This document shows positions 57,907 through 64,000 of a stretch of 64,000 nt of DNA, in pieces. The notes beneath the pieces are model-generated. The model saw only the letters and a list, made by a program, of their open reading frames with translations, had not been told where the DNA came from and searched no databases. Within the stretch, counting starts at the first letter, position 1, and every line of letters starts with the position of its first letter. The position numbers were made by a program, and so were the translations under genes. The DNA comes from Patagioenas fasciata (Eukaryota > Chordata > Aves > Columbiformes > Columbidae), in the NCBI RefSeq assembly GCF_037038585.1, contig NC_092560.1, positions 56,332,049 through 56,396,048 of the forward strand, in the 5' to 3' direction.

Positions 57907-60344
57907 AAACCAAATACATTTAGAAACTTTAGGTCACATAAAAGACAACTTAAAGGCCTTGGCTTGTTTGCAACTTTACACAGGGTCTGATTTTTAGTCT
58001 ATTGCTCCTCCCCATTCACTGACGAAATATCTGTAGATGAATGACAGCTGCAGGACTCACCTGCTTTTAAATCCTGGACACTTAATTAGATTCTGAAATA
58101 CATTTCCTAGCTTGGAGGTCAGGTAATTTTATTTTGTCGATACAAAAATTATTTGCTCCATTATTTTTAATTCTTTAAGTATGTAGTATGTTGAGAGGAA
58201 TGTCTATGTATGGAATGATTTAAAAAAAAAAGGTCAAAATTTTATTAGTATTGTGATAACTTACGAAAATACTCTTCTCCAGCTGCAACAATACTGCAAG
58301 GAAACATGACATCATTAAATTAGAGTGTATACTTTGTAGAATGTCTGATCTTTGCTTCAGAGATCTGGCATGACATAATGACCAACAATTTCAGAGGAGT
58401 TTATCTCAAACACTTTTATCACATGAAGCTAAAATATGTGCATAAGGAAATGGTAAAAATTCCAAACGTGTCATGGTTCTTTTGAGGGAAAAAGCTATTT
58501 ACATATATTTACCTGGAAGAGAGAATTTGCAGTGGAGACATGCCACCTTAAATAGGTCTGCCAGTTATATGGTCTCAAAGACCAAAGAATTATTTTAAGT
58601 GGCAATTGATTCATGAAAAACAGCTTAGCTTTTTTAAATGAGTGTCCGTGAATTTATGGTCTTACATTGAGCTGAATGTCTTGCATTAATTATGTGAAAG
58701 TGAAAGGGTTTTCATCATGTGTCTCAACTTGTTTACTCTTTAATTTCCAATAACAGAGTCTGAACTAGTAATTCTTTCACTCATCCCACCCTATAAAGGT
58801 CAAACTTATGTCGGCTCTTTTGGTGTCTGCTGCCAAATAGATTATCAAGCATTTGGATGTGTAATAAGGTTAACGGTTTAGCACTAGACTTAAACAATAG
58901 TATCCCTTACTACTAAAGCTTTAGATTTCATCTAGAGACTGATTACCCAGATGCCCTGAAGAATTATTTCTCCCACTCAACCTGTACTCAAATGCAAAGG
59001 TCAAGTTCTCATTGTATGTGACAATAAAACAAAACTACTCATTATTCTGTCTCTCAAATGGGATGAAAATATTTCAGTTCTAACAATGACGTAAGTAATA
59101 CCCAGGGAATATAACACGCTTTCAGGAGTTTAGCAAGTGCACTGTCCCTAAAAGTGAACAACACTGGATCCAGGAATGTAATAACCTTCGATGAATTAAA
59201 TAACTTTTAAAAACAAAGCTGTTCACGTAGATGGTTGGAAAACTGATAGCACAAGGAAGACAACTACTAAGCCTGTCGCCTTGTCTGCCAAAGAAAATTA
59301 TGCTAACAGAAAAAAGTAATAAAAGTACTGTAAAATTAATACTAAAGGGTCAGATTAATCACCAATTAAAAAAAAAATGATGTAGCTTTTAAATGACTTA
59401 GTCTAAGTCTAAAAGGGGAAATAAACAGAATTACTGAAAGTGACCTTCAGCTGTAAAGAGAAGTACTTGTGTCAGTGATTCATATTTCTGGTCTTCTATA
59501 CATTGAAAATTCTCATACAGTGCAGTAAAAGGCTTTTCCATTCTTTCATTACTATAGGAGAAGGTGGAAGCTGTTCCCCTCTCAGATGTGGGGGAAGAGA
59601 ATGAGAACGGACAATGCAAGAAACCTCTTCAAGTTCTGCACAGAGTGAGTCCAAGTATGACGAGTGACAATTGTTTTACAGGTAGGACACCTGCTGTCAC
59701 CATAGGATATATAGCAATTTGCTATCAAAAGAATATTGTTACGCTAATATAGAAGTTGGCAGTGTAGTCATATAGCGAATATTTGCGGGGCTTTCACATT
59801 AGAAATACCAGTAATCTTCAGCCTGGAGAATAGATGATGGAGGACTAAAACTGATGTTTATAATATAATGAGAGAGAAAACTAGGGAACAAGTATTTGTT
59901 GCATTTTCAAATACAAAAACTTGGAATTGTCAAATGAACCTAGGGGGAGGTATCACATTTGAAACTAAAGGATGTTATTTTTATAGGCTATATACTTAAG
60001 CTGTTGACTTCTTTCTAGCAAGTTCCTATAAATGTTGAAGGTTTACATGGACTCAAAATGTAGCTGGATAAATCAATGGAAGAAAAGAATTAACTGGGAG
60101 TTATTATGAGCCATTATGCCAACTTTGGCTCAGTGCTGATCCAAAACTTGTTGAAGTTTACATTCCGGAGAGGATTTTTTACATGTTCAGTTTTTGATTG
60201 ACATTGTCCACTTGTCAGTGTGAGAGAGGATCCCAGACTCTGTGAACCTTAGGTTTGACATGCGTGGCCATCCTTGCAATGTAGTTGTCCATTGCTAGTG
60301 ATGTTTTGGCACAGCACAATTGCAAAACCCTTACCTTCTCTAGT
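57907..60344. other. Intergenic with one exon-like segment
   Basis: AT-rich DNA. The only feature that stands out is the candidate exon at 59558-59681. Confidence 0.7.
59558..59681 (+). other. Candidate unassigned exon
   Basis: After an ACTATAG acceptor-like site an open frame encodes EKVEAVPLSDVGEENENGQC, then KKPLQVLHR, followed by a strong donor GTGAGT at 59645 (87-nt exon, phase 0). A second donor, GTAGGA at 59682, would extend it through SPSMTSDNCFT. The composition is acidic and non-repetitive, unlike the AT-driven ORFs around it. I cannot match it to PDE4D or any other protein. It could be an exon of an upstream PDE4D transcript, a lineage-specific RNA, or chance. Confidence 0.25.
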
Positions 60345-60862
60345 ATAGAATAGAACAGACTGTTTCAACTTCAAGGGACCTACAACGATCATCTAGTCCA
60401 ACCACCTGGCCACTTCAGGGCTGACCAAAAATTAAAGCATGATATGAAGGGCATTTTCCGGATGCCTCTTATACATTGACAGGCTTGGGGCATTGACCAT
60501 CTCTCTAGGAAGCCTGTTCCAGTGTTTGACTAACCTCTTGGTAAATAAATGTTTCCTAAGTTCCAGTCTGAACCTCTTCTGGTGCAGCTTTGAACAATTG
60601 CTATGCATTCTGTCACTGGATCCCAGGGAGAAGACCTCAAGTCCCTCTCCACATCTCCTCCTCAGGAAGCTGCAGAGAGCAATGAGGTAGCCCCTCGGTC
60701 TCCTTCTCTCCAACCTAGACAAACACAGAGTCCTCAGCCACTCCTCACAGGACATGACTTCCAACCCTTGCACAAGGTTTATTGCCCATCTCTGGACACT
60801 CTCAAGGACCTTCACATCCTTCTTAAGCTGTGGGCCCCAGAACTGCACACGATACCCAAGGT
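60345..60862 (-). mobile_element. CR1 LINE 3' fragment
   Basis: The minus-strand frame 60848-60432 (138 aa) matches the CR1 RT C-terminus: MQFWGPQLKKDVKVLESVQR, then LERRRPRGYLIALCSFLRR and [20 protein letters not shown]. The 3' end near 60345-60410 has the CR1 tail (minus strand TGGACTAGATGATCG). It is only about 520 bp, heavily 5'-truncated, and bordered at that end by a short tandem duplication (60869-60914). It appears to be a different CR1 subfamily from the 38.6-kb copy. Confidence 0.92.
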
Positions 60863-60868
60863 GATGAT

Positions 60869-60914
60869 ATTTATGAATTGGAACTGATTTATGAATTGGA
60901 ACTTATTTATGAAG
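60869..60914 (+). repeat. 18-bp tandem repeat at CR1 truncation edge
   Basis: ATTTATGAATTGGAACT occurs at 60869-60885 and 60887-60903, with a third partial copy from 60905 (period 18). Confidence 0.9.
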
Positions 60915-62439
60915 ACAGAAAGATAAGGCCCCTTGTTCAAGTGTCCTCTCCAACCTTTTCATATTTTGTATAGAGTAGAAAACTTCTGACCAGAAAAGGC
61001 TGTGGATTATCTATGTCTAGACAGTAGATAGACTGTGACTTTGGAGAACAACAGATTGGGCAGAAATGTGACTTACACCATGACTCAGCTTCCAGGTTAT
61101 TGCTTGCTATAAGGAGAGCAAGAGAAGAGAGGATGAAAGCAAAAACCAGCATGGTTCTCCCAGCCGCAGGCTTTTACAGTTTGACTGTGGTCTAGAGATG
61201 ACACTGACAGTTCTTAAAAAACTCTTTCATGTTCTTAAGACAATTTCGGTTGGCATTTTGCAACCTGCAATGTAACCCACTCTGCTTACAACTTGATTGC
61301 TTAATATTTCCCACCAGAAAGAAAACTCATCCTCTTAAATCTCTTGTGCCCTTGTGCACAACTGTTGTTTGAGAAAAAGAGTGCTAGGACTGAAAGAACT
61401 GTTTTGTTTAAGGCTTTTTTTCCTCTACCCAGTCAGATTCTATCCAGGTCTAGCTGAGCTATCCAAAGTATTAAATTGCCAGGGTTTTTGTTGTTGTTAT
61501 TTTTTTTTTTCCTGAGAAATAAAAAAAAAGGCAACGTGCTAATATAACTGCATGTATGAACTCAGCTGGGCTCACGCTGCTGCTGCCAGAGTGACAGCTG
61601 CTGCTTCACTAAGAACATCTGAGACTGCCAGAGGGGGTGAGAGGGAAGATCAGGGCAAGAGTCCAGCCCTGCACAGATTGATCACTACCATTAAACTTTT
61701 GAAGCTCACAAAAAAGGTAAAATGTAGACTGTTGGTCTGTTTGTTTTCTCTTTTGACATTGTAACTTTATTTTCTTCCTGACAGCTTTGTGCTTCTCCTT
61801 TCCCCCTCCCAGTGCCTTGGCAGGGATCTCACAAAGTGCTTTAGGTTTTTCTGGTGTTAATAGCACTCTGCATGGATGTCCTGACTCATGACATCTCTGG
61901 GAATTGCACTACGTGAAAACATGCTGGTTTAATCTTCAACACTCTGTTTTGCACCTCTTTCTATTTATAGGAGACCAAGATGCAACAAATAGTTTGATGT
62001 TTCTGCTTTTTCCAACTGGAAGCAATGAAAAAACATCCTGATGCTCCCAGGTTAGGATAGGGAGATAATGGGAGGGTTCATTCTTTATTACTCATTCTCA
62101 CTTCTTGAGAGTCAGCGCTTGGCCCTAGTGATGCCAGCAGGTTATCAAGTTTCTGGGCTTGTCAGTGATGTCTTTAAATGGTAACTGTATGCTTCAGTGC
62201 TTAGACTGCTGTGTGCGAAGATAACTACCAGCTCCTCCCAACCACCAATGAAGGTTTAGAGCGGCAGATGCAATGCATACTGTTTTTCTCAGTATAAACC
62301 CAGGAAGCTATGGACATATAACCTTTCTTCCGCCACCCAAGAAAAGCCTCTCCTGCAATTCCTGCGCAAAGCATTACACTGTTTCTGAAATCTAGTATTC
62401 AGAAGTGGGGGTCTCATTCTCACTAACACTCTCACACAC
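60915..62439. other. Intergenic, no gene recognised
   Basis: Mixed-composition DNA between two CR1 copies. An ORF at 61552-61764 (alanine- and arginine-rich start) has no recognised homology. Confidence 0.65.
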
Positions 62440-64000
62440 TTCTCACTGCTGAATCTCATTCTCCATTAACAAGGAGGGTCTGGTTGAAGCAGTAAAGGTT
62501 GAGGGCTGCCTTGGCTGCAGTGACCATGAGATGGTGGAGTTCAGGATCTCATGTGGCAGGAACAGAATACCAAGCAGAATCGCAACCCTGGACTTCGTTA
62601 GGGCCAACTTTGGCCTTTTCAAGCAATTGCTAGGGGAAATCACACAGGAAAGAGTACTTGAAGGGACAAAGGTTTAAGATAGCTGGTTAAAGACTCCTTC
62701 TTCCAAACTCAAGATCAGAGCATCCCAACAGGTAGGAAGTCAAGGAAGGGAGTGAGGAGACCTGCTTGGTTAAACAGGGAACTGCTGGGCAAACTCAAAG
62801 GGAAGAGGAGAGTCTACAGACCATGGAAGGAGGGGCTGGCCACTTGGGAAGAACATAAGGCTGTTGTCAGAGGATGTAGGGAGGCAACTAGGAAACCTAA
62901 GGCCTGAAACTAAGGCCTCCTTAGAATTAAACCTTGTGAGAGAGGTGAAGGACAAAAGAAAGAGCTTCTTCAAATACATGACAGATAAAACTAACACTAG
63001 AGGCAACGTAGACCCACTGATGAATGACGTGGGTGCCCTGGTGACGGAAAATACAGAGAAGGCAGAGTTACTGAATGACTTCTCTGTCTATAGTGCTAGA
63101 AGGTGTCCCGAGGAGCCCTGTACCGCTGAGGCCCCAGAAGCAGTCAGGACAATGGAGGAGTTTGCCTTAGTTGATGAGGACTGGGTTAAGGACCAGTTAA
63201 ACAATCTGGACATCCACAAATCCATGGGTCCTGACGGGATGCATCGTCAGGTGAGGGAGCTGGCTGAAGTCGTTGCTAGGCCACTCTCCGTCATCTTTGG
63301 TAAGTTGTGGGGAGTGGGAGAGGTGCCTGAGGACTGAAGGAAAGCAAATGTCACTCCAGTCTTCAAAAAGGGCAAGGAGGAGGACCTGGTTAACTATAGG
63401 CCGGTCAGCCTCACCTCCATCTCTGGAAAGGTGATGGAATAACTTAACCTTGGTGCTGTCTCGGGGCGTATCAAGGATAAGAGGGTCATTCGAGGCAGTC
63501 AGCGTGGCTTCACCAAGGGGAAATCGTGCTTAACCAACCTCATAACCTTTTTTGAAGACAAAACCACGTGCATAGATAATGGTAAAGCAGTGGATGTGAT
63601 CTATCTTGATTTCAGTAAAGCATTTAACACCATCTCCCGCAGCATCAGTTCAAGAAGGACAGGGAACTACTGCAGAGAGTCCAGCGCAGGGCAACAAAGA
63701 TGTCTAAGGGAGTGGAGCATCTACCTTACGAGGAAAGGCTGAGAGAGCTGGGTCTCTCTAGTTTGGAGAAGAGGAAACTGGGGGGCAACCTCATTAATGT
63801 TTATAAATATGAAAGGGTGAGAGTCACAAGGATGAAACCAGGCTCTTCTCAGTGACAACCAATGATAAGACAAGGGGCATTGGGTGCAAACTGGAACCTA
63901 GGAGGTTCCACTTAAATGTGAGAAGAAACTTCTTCATGGTGAGGGTGACAGAACACTGGAACAGGCTACCCAGGGAAGTTGTGGAGGCTTCTTCACTGGA
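62440..64000 (+). mobile_element. CR1 LINE with internal deletion of the RT core, runs off window end
   Basis: The frame 62864-63337 carries the CR1 pre-RT linker (KRKSFFKYMTDKTNTRGNVD) and RT start (MGPDGMHRQVRELAEVVARP), ending at a TGA. The same strand continues with [16 protein letters not shown] and [17 protein letters not shown] up to about 63645. It then joins directly to the C-terminal segment ([38 protein letters not shown]). The segment with the PQGS box and catalytic FADD is missing. The 3' end lies beyond the window. Confidence 0.93.

Noticed and set aside
40241-64000. Search for PDE4D exons
   Set aside because: None of the PDE4D isoform or core sequences I know were recognised on either strand; PDE4D is expected further downstream.
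1-64000. tRNA, rRNA, CRISPR arrays or operon-like gene clusters
   Set aside because: None seen; the window is vertebrate nuclear DNA with two spliced genes and retroelements.

Overview
This window looks like nuclear DNA from a bird. It has long AT-rich introns, GT-AG exons of two vertebrate genes, several copies of the CR1 non-LTR retrotransposon (the dominant LINE of birds and other reptiles) and avian-type LTRs. Two genes lie head to tail on the + strand: ELOVL7 (very-long-chain fatty-acid elongase; coding exons 2845-14518) and DEPDC1B (DEP plus RhoGAP-like cell-cycle protein; coding exons 18423-37100). The same neighbours occur on human 5q12.1, between ERCC8 and PDE4D. That block corresponds to the avian Z chromosome, so a Z location is likely, but this is inference from synteny.

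Layout: 1-2814 is ELOVL7 intron/5' flank with the first exon outside the window. 2815-about 16180 holds seven coding exons (279 aa) and a 3' UTR ending near an ATTAAA. 16180-17780 is a short intergenic gap. 17790-18880 is a GC-rich CpG island with the DEPDC1B promoter (GC box, two CCAAT boxes, a reverse-orientation CHR/CDE-like pair) and exon 1. 19118-about 37925 holds the remaining ten DEPDC1B coding exons (529 aa in all) and a 3' UTR ending at AATAAA. From about 37930 to the end I find no convincing gene, only intergenic DNA toward the expected PDE4D locus, with mobile elements inserted.

Mobile elements: six CR1 copies (8890-9442 +, about 27400-30358 +, 38646-40240 -, 50205-52275 +, 60345-60862 -, 62440-end +), all disrupted. 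Two solo-LTR-like elements have TG...CA ends and perfect 5-bp target duplications (33180-33639, minus-oriented, in DEPDC1B intron 7; 43024-44124, plus-oriented, intergenic). A third LTR-like repeat (about 56886-57906) is truncated.

The two genes are not in a shared pathway: ELOVL7 extends acyl-CoAs in the ER, DEPDC1B is a G2/M-phase regulator. I found no RNA gene, CRISPR array or new multi-gene system. The most unusual structure is the U3-like part of the 1.1-kb LTR, with six CACGTG E-boxes in nested tandem repeats. Next are the DEPDC1B promoter architecture and an unassigned exon-like segment at 59558-59681.
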